Shown one piece after another: positions 31,590 through 44,496 of a stretch of 64,000 bases of DNA (its first letter is position 1; every line of letters starts with the position of its first letter). A program made the translations under genes and the position numbers. Where the stretch lies: the NCBI GenBank assembly GCA_009363875.1, contig CM018683.1, positions 65,204,207 through 65,268,206 on the forward strand. The letters are read 5' to 3'. The notes beneath the pieces are model-generated. The model ran no database searches, was not told where the DNA came from, and saw nothing but the letters and a program-made list of their open reading frames with translations. The stretch is from Mikania micrantha (Eukaryota > Streptophyta > Magnoliopsida > Asterales > Asteraceae).

Positions 31590-32090
31590 ATGCTTGTTTT
31601 TATGTTATGATGTTATGTGCTTATAATGATGATGATGAATGAATGATGATATGCCCTGACTATGTATGCATGTTTATGTGTTAGCATGATTTATGCATGA
31701 AAGTATGCTAAGTATGACGAATGCATGATAAATGAGTTATGATGATGAATAACATGACATGATAATGATGCTAGCATATGATATGAAGATGACTTTATGA
31801 TAACATGCTTCATGATGATAACTATGAGAATATGTAGGCAGGATGCCATGATGTTATGATATGTAGGCATGATGCCATGAAGTTATGATATGATAACGAT
31901 GCTAGCATGATATGTGCATGATGCTAGGATGTTATGATGAAATGATGCTAGTATAACATGCCTAAGATGCCACGATGACTACGATGAATGATGTTATGAT
32001 GCTAGCAGGAAATGTTATGATGATTATGGTAAAAGATGATATAATGCTAGTATATCATGTATGACGAATGAACGATGTTCCTATACGTGT
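31590..32090. repeat. ATGATG/ATGCTAG-rich low-complexity stretch
   Basis: Imperfect short repeats of ATGATG, TTATGATG, GATGCTAGCATG and AGGCATGATGCCATGA fill about 500 bp of the LTR. Matching stretches lie in LTR2 and LTR3. No coding sense. Confidence 0.7.
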
Positions 32091-32132
32091 TATAGGATAT
32101 GTATGAAAGATGCACCAGTTCTTGTGCTGGGT

Positions 32133-32393
32133 GGGTATGATAGTCAACCACGACTATAACTGGGTATGATAGTCAACCACGACTATAACTGGGTATGATA
32201 GTCAACCACGACTATAACTGGGTATGATAGTCAACCACGACCATAATTGGGTACGATAGTCAACCACGACTATAACTTGGTACGATAGTCAACCACGACT
32301 ATAACTGGGTATGATAGTCAACCATGACTATAACTGGGTACGATAGTCAACCACGACTATAACTGGGTACGATAGTCAACCACGACTATAACT
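32133..32393 (+). repeat. 29-bp minisatellite in LTR1, 9 units
   Basis: Nine head-to-tail 29-bp units containing GATAGTCAACCACGACTATA. The counterpart in LTR2 (38878-39138) also has nine units and that in LTR3 (46068-46357) has ten. Each unit holds an inverted pair TATAGT/ATAGTC around the centre. There are no spacers. Confidence 0.95.
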
Positions 32394-32546
32394 GGGTATG
32401 GAGCCTTGTGTCGGCATAAGTCCACTGTTCGTATGGTAACAGTGGAACGTATGACGATGATGTTAAGGATGTTATGTGCTAAGGTTATGGACTATGTGTA
32501 TGAAATGATGTTTATGTTATGTATGTTTAATGTTGCTTTATGAAAA

Positions 32547-32558
32547 CTAGAACTCACC
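32547..32558 (+). promoter_or_regulatory. LTR box 2 of Gypsy B with acceptor-like end
   Basis: CTAGAACTCACC, the exact complement of box 1, followed by AGC, GCTGAC and GTATGTCAGG. The CAG at 32590-32592 would serve as a 3' splice site, giving a 1052-nt intron from 31541. Confidence 0.5.
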
Positions 32559-32816
32559 AGCGTAAGCTGACTTGATTTAGCATGTATGTCAGGTTGAAGG
32601 TATGATAAGAGAAGGCATGGAGCTCAGGCATCAAGTCAGACGATCCGTTGGTTTTGGCAATCCGATATGTTTTTGATACAGACACTTTATTGTTATAGTT
32701 TATCAAACTATGTTTACATTTCCGCTGCATGATTATGAAAGTTTTTAGTTTAAGAGCTATGTGTTATGATGAAAACCAACCTCTGTGGGGTCGCCCGGGA
32801 ACGGGGCCTCAGAAGT

Positions 32817-32829
32817 TGGTATCAGACCC
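32817..32829 (+). other. Primer binding site of Gypsy B copy 1
   Basis: TGGTATCAGACCC, close to the initiator tRNA-Met complement TGGTATCAGAGCC. Copy 2 has the same form just after 39558, so the change predates the tandem array. Confidence 0.8.
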
Positions 32830-33147
32830 ATAGTTTGAGGGATCTTGGCATCCCAAATGCCAAGACTTGAACTGAAAATGGGATTAAATGATGCGGATTG
32901 CCAACCACGGATGAACGGATGCCACGAGCTGAATGTTTTTGTATGAGTTAAGGGTTAGATGTAAGGTTAGGCATGTAGTTAGAGTCATGCACATTGAAGA
33001 GATGGGATGGGAAACGTTTAGAGCCTATGAGTTGGGTAAATGGTTAATAACACCTGATCAACGTCATTAACGATTTACAAAGCTTATTTCGTGCTAAACT
33101 GATTCCTGTACTAACTCATCAATTGTTGCATTATGTAGAAAGTTAAG

Positions 33148-36100
33148 ATGGCTGGACAAAAGGGTAGACCACGTAAGCAACCACAGGAACCTGAAGAACC
33201 ACGTGTCGAGAGTGAAGAACCCGTCAACGAAGACGACCACGAGCACAACGAGCAACCTGAGAATGAAGACGAGTTCACTGTAGAGCCTATCGTGGTGAAG
33301 GCTATTTCTGATGAGGTCTGCAAGATCATGGATGAAAAGATGCCGGCAATGATTGCTAAGGCACTGAAGGATGCTCTAAAAGACAAGTCTGAAGGAACTA
33401 AGGAGAGCACCAAAGAAGATGAGGTGGTGATCATCGAGACGAAGAGCGGCGACTCTATGACTGGGAAACTGAAGGGCTGTGACTACAAGTCCTTCAAGGG
33501 ATGTAACCCACTGACCTTCGATGGTAAGAAAGATGCTGTGGCCACCTGCCATTGGATACCTGCGATGGAGGCTGTTATCTCCATCAGTGAGTGCCGAATT
33601 GACCAAGCTGTCAAGTTTGCAACTCACTCTTTCGTTGAGGAGGCACTTCACTGGTGGAACACCATAAAGCAGTCCAAAACTGCAGCTGATGTAGAGAAGA
33701 TGACTTGGGACGATCTAAAGGAACTGGTCACTAAACAGTTCTGTCCCAAGAACGAGCTGGATAAGGTCGAAAGGGAATTTCTGGTTCTGAAAGCTGGAAG
33801 TCTGAACCACCGCCAGTACACGTCGAGGTTTAATGAGATGGCTAGACTTGTTCCTCACCTGGTGTCTACTGAGGAGCGTAGGGTGAAGTTGTACATGGAG
33901 GGTTTGCCTCTCAAGGTTCGGATTCATGTGAAGGAGAATGCTCCCAAGACTTATGATTCCACTGTGGAGCTCAGTGGAATAGTTTGGGACGATGTTATGT
34001 CAACTGAACCAGCCAAAGAAGAAGCAAAGGTGAAAGAGTCCTCCGGGACTAAGAGGGGTCGAACAGACCAACGAAAGTTTTCAGGCAAAAAGATGAAGCG
34101 TGAGGATGCAAACCGATGCAACAAGTGTGGTAAAATTCACACCGGACAGTGCTTGGTGGGCACTAACTTATGTTTTCGATGCGGAAAGACGGTGAATTTT
34201 TCCAGCAATTGCCCAAGTGCCACTAGATGCTACAACTGCAATGGGATGGGACATCTGTCCAAAGATTGTAGACAACCACGGGCCGATGCTTCGGGATCGG
34301 GTAAGAAAGAGGAGAAAGGAAAGGAGAAGCAGAAGGCTAAAGCACGAGCCTTTACGATGACGAAGGATGATGCGATTGAGGACCCTGATGTGGTCACAGG
34401 TACCTTTTCTATCAACAATATTCCTGCTTCTGTATTGTTTGATTCTGGTGCCAGTATGAGTTTTATATCTGCTACTTTCTGTGAAGGGTTATCTGGGAAG
34501 GTTAAGAAGATAGATCGGGTATTTGATGTAGAGACGGCTATTGGTAAGATGACCAGGGTGACTGAGGCTATTGATGATTGTTATGTTGAGATAGGAGGAC
34601 ATAGGTTCCCAGTACGATTGTTTCTTATAACCTTAGGAGGCTTTGATGTAGTTTTGGGTTTGGACTGGTTAGCCAAATATGAGGCTAACATTGAATGTCG
34701 ACGAAAGATGATATGTTTACGTGCGATAGATGGGAGCTCCGTAACGGTTTATGGTGATAAAGCGATGTATGCGCCTAAGATCATTTCGATGATCAAGGCT
34801 GATGTTATGATGAGGCGAGGGTGTGTAGCCTACTTGGCCTACGCGATTGAGGAACGTACAGATATGAGGACGATTGATGATGTTCCCGTGGTGTGTAACT
34901 TCCCCGATGTATTCCCTGAGGAATTGTCTGGATTACCACCCGAACGGGAAATTGAGTTCCAGATCGACTTAGTGCCGGGGGCACAACCCGTTGCCAAAGC
35001 ACCTTACCGTTTAGCTCCAACCGAGATGAAGGAAATGATGACCCAGCTACAAGAACTCCTTGATAAAGGTTTTATACGACCGAGTGTCTCTCCGTGGGGA
35101 GCACCGGTGCTGTTCGTTAAGAAGAAAGATGGAAGTATGCGTATGTGTATCGATTACAGGGAACTGAATAAGTTGACCGTAAAGAACAGGTATCCTCTAC
35201 CTAGAATTGATGACTTGTTCGATCAATTGCAAGGTGCAAGCTGGTTCTCTAAGATTGATCTTCGATCCGGTTACCATCAGTTGAAGGTTCGAGAGCAGGA
35301 TATTCCAAAGACTGCTTTCCATACACGTTATGGACATTACGAGTTTCTCGTTATGTCATTTGGATTGACGAATGCTCCTGCAGCATTTATGGATTTGATG
35401 AATAGAGTATGTCGACCGATGTTGGACCGATCGGTGATAGTGTTTATTGATGATATTTTGATTTATTCAAAGAACGAGGGAGACCATGCTTGCCACATAC
35501 ATGAGGCATTGGAGATCCTGAGGAAAGAGAAACTTTATGCTAAGTTCTCCAAATGCGCCTTCTGGTTACGAGAAGTACAGTTTCTGGGTCACGTGGTGAA
35601 CCCAGACGGCATTATGGTGGATCCAGCTAAAGTTGAAACGGTTATGAAATGGAGCCCTCCGAAGTCACCTACGGAAGTACGCAGTTTTCTTGGGTTGGCC
35701 GGTTATTATCGGAGATTTATTCAAGACTTCTCCAAGATAGCGACGCCGCTGACGAAGCTCACGAAGAAAGATGTAAAGTACGAATGGGGCCCGAACCAAG
35801 AACAAGCGTTTTCAGTGCTGAAGGAGAAACTTACCCAAGCTCCTGTTCTAGCACTGCTGGATGGAAATGATGATCTTGTTGTGTATGCCGATGCGTCGCG
35901 ACAAGGGTTGGGATGTGTACTGATGCAAAGGGGAAGGGTGATAGCTTATGCTTCGCGCCAGCTAAAGATTCATGAGGCTAACTACCCAACTCACGATCTT
36001 GAACTCGCTGCAGTGGTGTTTGCATTGAAAATATGGAGGCACTACTTGTATGGAGTGAAGAGTACCATCTATACCGACCACAAGAGCTTGAAGTACTTCT

Positions 36101-37471
36101 TTGAGCAAAAGGATTTGAATATGAGGCAGAGACGATGGCTTGAGTTGTTAAAGGATTATGACTGTGATATTTTATATCACCCAGGAAAGGCCAATGTGGT
36201 GGCAGATGCTTTGAGTCGCAAGACTGATCATCCTGCCATACGGGTAAAATCGTATAGTTTGGTGATAACGCCAGACTTTCTGAACGAGCTCAAGCAGGCA
36301 CAACAGGAAGGATTGAAAGAAGAGAACGTGGGTTTTGAACATGTCTTCGGGCAAGTCAAGAACTTGGAAGACAATGACCATGGTGTGAAGGTACGATTTG
36401 GTCGCATGTGGGTGCCTAGAAATGGGGATATTCGATCAAGGATTTTAGATGAAGCCCACAAGTCACGTTATTCGATTCATCCCGGTGCGACGAATATGTA
36501 TCAAGATCTTCGAAAGGATTATTGGTGGCTGGGCATGAAGTTTAATGTGATGCAGTATGTGAACAGGTGCCTTACTTGTGCGTAAGTGAAGGCTGAACAT
36601 CAGAAGCCATACGGATATGTGCAACCTCTTGAGATACCGGAATGGAAATGGGAACACATCACCATGGATTTCATCACCAAGCTACCGAGGACAGCTAAAC
36701 GGCATGATACCATATGGGTGATTGTGGACCGACTGACGAAGAGTGCACACTTTCTTCCTATCAGGGAAACGTATACATCCGAAAGGTTGTCTGAGTTGTT
36801 CATAAAAGAGATTGTGACCCGACATGGAGTTCCTGTCTCCATCGTGTCAGATCGGGATACGAGGTTTACTTTTAGATTCTGGAAGCAGTTTCATGATGCT
36901 ATGGGAACGAGACTGAACATCAGTACCGCCTATCACCCTCAGACGGATGGACAGTCGGAAAGGACTATTCAAACGTTGGAGGATATGCTTAGGGCGTGCA
37001 TTATCGATTTTGGAGGGAGCTGGGATGACCACTTGCCATTGGTGGAATTTTTGTATAATAACAGCTACCACTCTAGTATCGGAATGCCCCCATATGAGGC
37101 GTTGTACGGAAGACGACGTAGAACCCCGGTATGCTGGGGTGAAGCTGGACAGAAAGAGATGGGAAACAAAGCTGCGGTGATTGATATGACAGAAAAGCTA
37201 CGGATGATAAAAGCACGAATGAAAGCTGCCCAAGATCGCCAAAAGTCTTACGCTGACAAGCGCCAAAGACCAATCGAGTTTGATGTTGGCGATCGAGTGT
37301 TGCTGAAAGTATCACCTTGGAAGGGAATCATTCGATTCAGGAAGAAAGGAAAGTTGAGTCCGAGGTACATCGGACCGTTTCAGATTAAAGCAAGGGTAGG
37401 GAAAGTCGCGTATCGACTGGACCTACCAGAGGAGCTGAACGGGATTCATCCTACCTTCCACGTGTCACATC
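33148..37471 (+). pseudogene. Gypsy B copy 1 gag-pol, one stop and 3' truncated
   Basis: One frame from MAGQKGRPRKQPQ: gag, three zinc knuckles (CNKCGKIHTGQC, CFRCGKTVNFSSNC lacking the usual His, CYNCNGMGHLSKDC), protease LFDSGASMSFIS, RT with FVKKKDGS and FIDDILIYS, RNase H YADASRQGLGC and the integrase zinc region. TAA at 36583-36585 interrupts between CLTCA and VKAEHQ, where copy 2 has CAA. The frame then continues through the integrase core (VDRLTKSAHF, SDRDTRF, GQSERT) and stops being pol after FHVSHLR, where it joins LTR sequence at about 37473. The integrase tail and chromodomain are deleted. Confidence 0.95.
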
Positions 37472-39558
37472 TTCGAATACAGGGATCCTCCCTGTAAATA
37501 CCAGTGCCATGGGAATAGTGCGAACCTTTGGTTGGAAGCACAGTTTCTTTTGAGTACTCGAAGTAGGAGTCCAAGAACATCAAGAATCGAGCTTTGAGCG
37601 ACCAAACAAAGAAGGAAACGCACGGGATTCTACCAGGAGAATCAGCTACCTTCAAGTAAGTGATTCATATATAGAAAGCTGGATTTTTATACAAAAGTTA
37701 GGATGGTCATACAAAAAGGGAACTTATGCATAAAGCTCACACCTTTATGCATAAAGTTCGGAACTTTGAGGTTCCAGTGTGTAGATAACACCCTAAGGAA
37801 CCTAGAACTAGCTCCCCAATGTCTTAGATGAATTTCTGAGATGTTTAATGATGAAATGATGAGTACACGAAATCATGAGCAGAGGGTACTCAAAATCATA
37901 CATGTTAATTCGAGTACATGGACAATTCGAGTACAATGGGTATTTCGAGTACATGACTACTTCGAATACAAGGGCTATTTCGTGTACAAGGAGTAGTTCG
38001 AATACACTTAATGATTTCGAGTACAATCCATTTCGTGAACTCCAAGGATTTCGTGTACATGGGTTTCGAGTATGGGGTGTTTAATGAACCTCAAGTGTTT
38101 CGAATACTTAGCTAAGGTTCGGGAACTTGAGTTTATAACAGGGACTAGTTGGTTATGAGGACCTGGAGTAAATTCTAAGTCTAAGGAGGTGATGTGATGT
38201 AATGTAACGAGACGATGTAACTGATGTAGGTCCTTAAGGCCCTAGCTAAGGAGTTCGGCTATGGATAACAGGAGTCTACAATCAGGTGAGTTCTAGACGC
38301 CCTATTTCATGTTAACTGTTTTGGGCTGGCATACATGCTTGTTGTTATGTTATGATGTTATGTGCCTATAATGATGATGATGAATGAATGATGATATGCC
38401 CTGACTATGTATGCATGTTTATGTGTTAGCATGATTTATGCATGAAAGTATGCTAAGTATGACGAATGCATGATAAATGAGTTATGATGATGAATAACAT
38501 GACATGATAATGATGCTAGCATATGATATGAAGATGACTTTATGATACCATGCTTCATGATGATAACTATGAGAATATGTAGGCAGGATGCCATGATGTT
38601 ATGATATGTAGGCATGATGCCATGAAGTTATGATATGATAACGATGCTAGCATGATATGTGCATGATGCTAGGATGTTATGATGAAATGATGCTAGTATA
38701 ACATGCCTAAGATGCCACGATGACTACGATGAATGATGTTATGATGCTAGCAGGAAATGTTATGATGATTATGGTAAAAGATGATATAATGCTAGTATAT
38801 CATGTATGACGAATGAACGATGTTCCTATACGTGTTATAGGATATGTATGAAAGATGCACCAGTTCTTGTGCTGGGTGGGTATGATAGTCAACCACGACT
38901 ATAACTGGGTATGATAGTCAACCACGACTATAACTGGGTATGATAGTCAACCACGACTATAACTGGGTATGATAGTCAACCACGACCATAAGTGGGTACG
39001 ATAGTCAACCACGACTATAACTTGGTACGATAGTCAACCACGACTATAACTGGGTATGATAGTCAACCATGACTATAACTGGGTAGGATAGTCAACCACG
39101 ACTATAACTGGGTATGATAGTCAACCACGACTATAACTGGGTATGGAGCCTTGTGTCGGCATAAGTCCACTGTTCGTATGGTAACAGTGGAACGTATGAC
39201 GATGATGTTAAGGATGTTATGTGCTAAGGTTATGGACTATGTGTACGAAATGATGTTTATGTTATGTATGTTTAATGTTGCTTTATGAAAACTAGAACTC
39301 ACCAGCGTAAGCTGACTGGATTTAGCATGTATGTCAGGTTGAAGGTATGATAAGAGAAGGCATGGAGCTCAGGCATCAAGTCAGACGATCCGTTGGTTTT
39401 GGCAATCCGATATGTTTTTGATACAGACACTTTATTGTTATAGTTTATCAAACTATGTTTACATTTCCGCTGCATGATTATGAAAGTTTTTAGTTTAAGA
39501 GCTATGTGTTATGATGAAAACCAACCTCTGTGGGGTCGCCCGGGAACGGGGCCTCAGA
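37472..39558 (+). repeat. Gypsy B middle LTR, 5'-truncated
   Basis: Lacks the first 165 bp of the LTR; 37472 matches 30747 of LTR1. The join to internal 1 shares only TT. The TATA box has become TGTAAATA (37493-37500). It otherwise matches LTR3 closely and ends next to the primer site of copy 2. Confidence 0.94.
38878..39138 (+). repeat. 29-bp minisatellite in middle LTR, 9 units
   Basis: Same unit and count as LTR1, with shared variant units in the same order (a CCATAA variant in unit 4, a leading T in unit 6, a CATGAC variant in unit 7). LTR1 and the middle LTR are therefore closer to each other here than to LTR3. Confidence 0.95.
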
Positions 39559-39892
39559 AGTTGGTATCAGACCCATAGTTTGAGGGATCTTGGCATCCCA
39601 AATGCCAAGACTTGAACTGAAAATGGGATTAAATGATGCGGATTGCCAACCACGGATGAACGGATGCCACGAGCTGAATGTTTTTGTATGAGTTAAGGGT
39701 TAGATGTAAGGTTAGGCATGTAGTTAGAGTCATGCACATTGAAGAGATGGGATGGGAAACGTTTAGAGCCTATGAGTTGGGTAAATGGTTAATAACACCT
39801 GATCAACGTCATTAACGATTTACAAAGCTTATTTCGTGCTAAACTGATTCCTGTACTAACTCATCAATTGTTGCATTATGTAGAAAGTTAAG

Positions 39893-42800
39893 ATGGCTGG
39901 ACAAAAGGGTAGACCACGTAAGCAACCACAGGAACCTGAAGAACCACGTGTCGAGAGTGAAGAACCCGTCAACGAAGACGACCACGAGCACAACGAGCAA
40001 CCTGAGAATGAAGACGAGTTCACTGTAGAGCCTATCGTGGTGAAGGCTATTTCTGATGAGGTCTGCAAGATCATGGATGAAAAGATGCCGGCAATGATTG
40101 CTAAGGCACTGAAGGATGCTCTAAAAGACAAGTCTGAAGGAACTAAGGAGAGCTCCAAAGAAGATGAGGTGGTGATCATCGAGACGAAGAGCGGCGACTC
40201 TATGACTGGGAAACTATAGGGCTGTGACTACAAGTCCTTCAAGGGATGTAACCCACTGACCTTCGATGGTAAGAAAGATGCTGTGGCCACCTGCCATTGG
40301 ATACCTGCGATGGAGGCTGTTATCTCCATCAGTGAGTGCCGAATTGACCAAGCTGTCAAGTTTGCAGCTCACTCTTTCGTTGAGGAGGCACTTCACTGGT
40401 GGAACACCATAAAGCAGTCCAAAACTGCAGCTGATGTAGAGAAGATGACTTGGGACGATCTAAAGGAACTGGTCACTAAACAGTTCTGTCCCAAGAACGA
40501 GCTGGATAAGGTCGAAAGGGAATTTCTGGTTCTGAAAGATGGAAGTCTGAACCACCGCCAGTACACGTCGAGGTTTAATGAGATGGCTAGACTTGTTCCT
40601 CACCTGGTGTCTACTGAGGAGCGTAGGGTGAAGTTGTACATGGAGGGTTTGCCTCTCAAGGTTCGGATTCATGTGAAGGCGAATGCTCCCAAGACTTATG
40701 ATTCCACTGTGGAGCTCAGTGGAATAGTTTGGGACGATGTTATGTCAACTGAACCAGCCACAGAAGAAGCAAAGGTGAAAGAGTCCTCCGGGACTAAGAG
40801 GGGTCGAACAGACCAACGAAAGTTTTCAGGCAAAAAGATGAAGCGTGAGGATGCAAACCGATGCAACAAGTGTGGTAAAATTCACACCGGACAGTGCTTG
40901 GTGGGCACTAACTTATGTTTTCGATGCGGAAAGACGGTGAATTTTTCCAGCAATTGCCCAAGTGCCACTAGATGCTACAACTGCAATGGGATGGGACATC
41001 TGTCCAAAGATTGTAGACAACCACGGGCCGATGCTTCGGGATCGGGTAAGAAAGAGGAGAAAGGAAAGGAGAAGCAGAAGGCTAAAGCACGAGCCTTTAC
41101 GATGACGAAGGATGATGCGATTGAGGACCCTGATGTGGTCACAGGTACCTTTTCTATCAACAATATTCCTGCTTCTGTATTGTTTGATTCTGGTGCCAGT
41201 ATGAGTTTTATATCTGCTACTTTCTGTGAAGGGTTATCTGGGAAGGTTAAGAAGATAGATCGGGTATTTGATGTAGAGACGGCTATTGGTAAGATGACCA
41301 GGGTGACTGAGGCTATTGATGATTGTTATGTTGAGATAGGAGGACATAGGTTCCCAGTACGATTGTTTCTTATAACCTTAGGAGGCTTTGATGTAGTTTT
41401 GGGTATGGACTGGTTAGCCAAATATGAGGCTAACATTAAATGTCGACGAAAGATGATATGTTTACGTGCGATGGATGGGAGCTCCGTAACGGTTTATGGT
41501 GATAAAGCGATGTATGCGCCTAAGATCATTTCGATGATCAAGGCTGATGTTATGATGAGGCGAGGGTGTGTAGCCTACTTGGCCTACGCGATTGAGGAAC
41601 GTACAGATATGAGGACGATTGATGATGTTCCCGTGGTGTGTAACTTCCCCGATGTATTCCCTGAGGAATTGTCTGGATTACCACCCGAACGGGAAATTGA
41701 GTTCCAGATCGACTTAGTGCCGGGGGCACAACCCGTTGCCAAAGCACCTTACCGTTTAGCTCCAACCGAGATGAAGGAAATGATGACCCAGCTACAAGAA
41801 CTCCTTGATAAAGGTTTTATACGACCGAGTGTCTCTCCGTGGGGAGCACCGGTGCTGTTCGTTAAGAAGAAAGATGGAAGTATACGTATGTGTATCGATT
41901 ACAGGGAACTGAATAAGTTGACCGTAAAGAACAGGTATCCTCTACCTAGAATTGATGACTTGTTCGATCAATTGCAAGGTGCAAGCTGGTTCTCTAAGAT
42001 TGATCTTCGATCCGGTTACCATCAGTTGAAGGTTCGAGAGCAGGATATTCCAAAGACTGCTTTCCATACACGTTATGGACATTACGAGTTTCTCGTTATG
42101 TCATTTGGATTGACGAATGCTCCTGCAGCATTTATGGATTTGATGAATAGAGTATGTCGACCGATGTTGGACCGATCGGTGATAGTGTTTATTGATGATA
42201 TTTTGATTTATTCAAAGAACGAGGGAGACCATGCTTGCCACATACATGAGGCATTGGAGATCCTGAGGAAAGAGAAACTTTATGCTAAGTTCTCCAAATG
42301 CGCCTTCTGGTTACGAGAAGTACAGTTTCTGGGTCACGTGGTGAACCCAGACGGCATTATGGTGGATCCAGCTAAAGTTGAAACGGTTATGAAATGGAGC
42401 CCTCCGAAGTCACCTACGGAAGTACGCAGTTTTCTTGGGTTGGCCGGTTATTATCGGAGATTTATTCAAGACTTCTCCAAGATAGCGACGCCGCTGACGA
42501 AGCTCACGAAGAAAGATGTAAAGTACGAATGGGGCCCGAACCAAGAACAAGCGTTTTCAGTGCTGAAGGAGAAACTTACCCAAGCTCCTGTTCTAGCACT
42601 GCTGGATGGAAATGATGATCTTGTTGTGTATGCCGATGCGTCGCGACAAGGGTTGGGATGTGTACTGATGCAAAGGGGAAGGGTGATAGCTTATGCTTCG
42701 CGCCAGCTAAAGATTCATGAGGCTAACTACCCAACTCACGATCTTGAACTCGCTGCAGTGGTGTTTGCATTGAAAATATGGAGGCACTACTTGTATGGAG

Positions 42801-44452
42801 TGAAGAGTACCATCTATACCGACCACAAGAGCTTGAAGTACTTCTTTGAGCAAAAGGATTTGAATATGAGGCAGAGACGATGGCTTGAGTTGTTAAAGGA
42901 TTATGACTGTGATATTTTATATCTCCCAGGAAAAGCCAATGTGGTGGCAGATGCTTTGAGTCGCAAGACTGATCATCCTGCCATACGGGTAAAATCGTAT
43001 AGTTTGGTGATAACGCCAGACTTTCTGAACGAGCTCAAGCAGGCACAACAGGAAGGATTGAAAGAAGAGAACGTGGGTTTTGAACATGTCTTCGGGCAAG
43101 TCAAGAACTTGGAAGACAATGACCATGGTGTGAAGGTACGATTTGGTCGCATGTGGGTGCCCAGAAATGGGGATATTCGATCAAGGATTTTAGATGAAGC
43201 CCACAAGTCACGTTATTCGATTCATCCCGGTGCGACGAATATGTATCAAGATCTTCGAAAGGATTATTGGTGGCCGGGCATGAAGTTTAATGTGATGCAG
43301 TATGTGAACAGGTGCCTTACTTGTGCGCAAGTGAAGGCTGAACATCAGAAGCCATACGGATATGTGCAACCTCTTGAGATACCGGAATGGAAATGGGAAC
43401 ACATCACCATGGATTTCATCACCAAGCTACCGAGGACAGCTAAACGGCATGATACCATATGGGTGATTGTGGACCGACTGACGAAGAGTGCACACTTTCT
43501 TCCTATCAGGGAAACGTATACATCCGAAAGGTTGTCTGAGTTGTTCATAAAAGAGATTGTGACCCGACATGGAGTTCCTGTCTCCATCGTGTCAGATCGG
43601 GATACGAGGTTTACTTTTAGATTCTGGAAGCAGTTTCATGATGCTATGGGAACGAGACTGAACATCAGTACCGCCTATCACCCTCAGACGGATGGACAGT
43701 CGGAAAGGACTATTCAAACGTTGGAGGATATGCTTAGGGCGTGCATTATCGATTTTGGAGGGAGCTGGGATGACCACTTGCCATTGGTGGAATTTTTGTA
43801 TAATAACAGCTACCACTCTAGTATCGGAATGCCCCCATATGAGGCGTTGTACGGAAGACGATGTAGAACCCCGGTATGCTGGGGTGAAGTTGGACAGAAA
43901 GAGATGGGAAACAAAGCTGCGGTGATTGATATGACAGAAAAGCTACGGATGATAAAAGCACGAATGAAAGCTGCCCAAGATCGCCAAAAGTCTTACGCTG
44001 ACAAGCGCCGAAGACCAATCGAGTTTGATGTTGGCGATCGAGTGTTGCTGAAAGTATCACCTTGGAAGGGAATCATTCGATTCAGGAAGAGAGGAAAGTT
44101 GAGTCCGAGGTACATCGGACCGTTTCAGATTAAAGCAAGGGTAGGGAAAGTCGCGTATCGACTGGACCTACCAGAGGAGCTGAACGGGATTCATCCTACC
44201 TTCCACGTGTCACATCTTAGGAAGTGCTTGGCAGACGAGCAGGTGCATGTTCCTTCGGACGACATTGAGGTAGATGATCGACTGAACTACATTGAAAAAC
44301 CAGTTGCCATTGTGGATACGAAGGAAAAGCAGCTACGGAATAAAACGGTTCGTCAAGTAAGAGTTCAGTGGAAGCATCGGAAGGGTTCAGACACGACGTG
44401 GGAATTGGAAGACGAGATGAGGAAGTTGTATCCTCATTTGTTCGATGTGTAA
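39893..44452 (+). pseudogene. Gypsy B copy 2 gag-pol, full length with one TAG
   Basis: 1520 codons in a single frame, broken only by TAG at 40217-40219 (codon 109; copy 1 reads AAG). Approximate residues: gag 1-310, zinc knuckles 320-375, protease LFDSGAS 429, RT FVKKKDGS 656 and FIDDILIYS 765, RNase H YADASRQ 911, integrase HHCC 1103-1150, core DFI 1171, SDRD 1233, GQSERT 1268, chromodomain 1466-1519 (PVAIVDTKEKQL, VRVQWKHRKG, YPHLFDV). Gag and pol share a frame, as in other Tekay elements. All catalytic positions are intact, so one base change separates this copy from an open polyprotein. The protein would form the particle, copy the RNA and direct integration to marked chromatin. Confidence 0.96.
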
Positions 44453-44482
44453 CGAGGCAGGTTTCGGGACGAAACCTATTGT

Positions 44483-44496
44483 AAGGAGGGGAGACT
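44483..44496 (+). other. Polypurine tract of Gypsy B
   Basis: AAGGAGGGGAGACT lies directly before LTR3, preceded by TTTCGGGACGAAACC, the sequence context seen before the LTRs of Gypsy A, D and E. Confidence 0.85.

Larger units (their letters stand above)
30582..32813 (+). repeat. Gypsy B LTR1 (5' LTR, ~2.23 kb)
   Basis: Starts TGTAACATCC. TATA box TATAAATA at 30768-30775. The end is GGGGCCTCA followed by GA in LTR1 and the middle LTR but CA in LTR3, so the true end is 32811 or 32813. It has a 20-bp deletion between ATACAAAA repeats near 30975 relative to the other two LTRs. It contains TTCGAGTAC/TTCGAATAC words, an ATGATG-rich stretch (31590-32090), a 29-bp minisatellite and boxes 1 and 2 (31540-31551, 32547-32558). 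Confidence 0.93.

Noticed and set aside
32133..32393. Regular 29-bp repeats as a CRISPR array
   Set aside because: The repeats are directly adjacent with no spacers, lie inside a plant retrotransposon LTR and occur in all three LTR copies.
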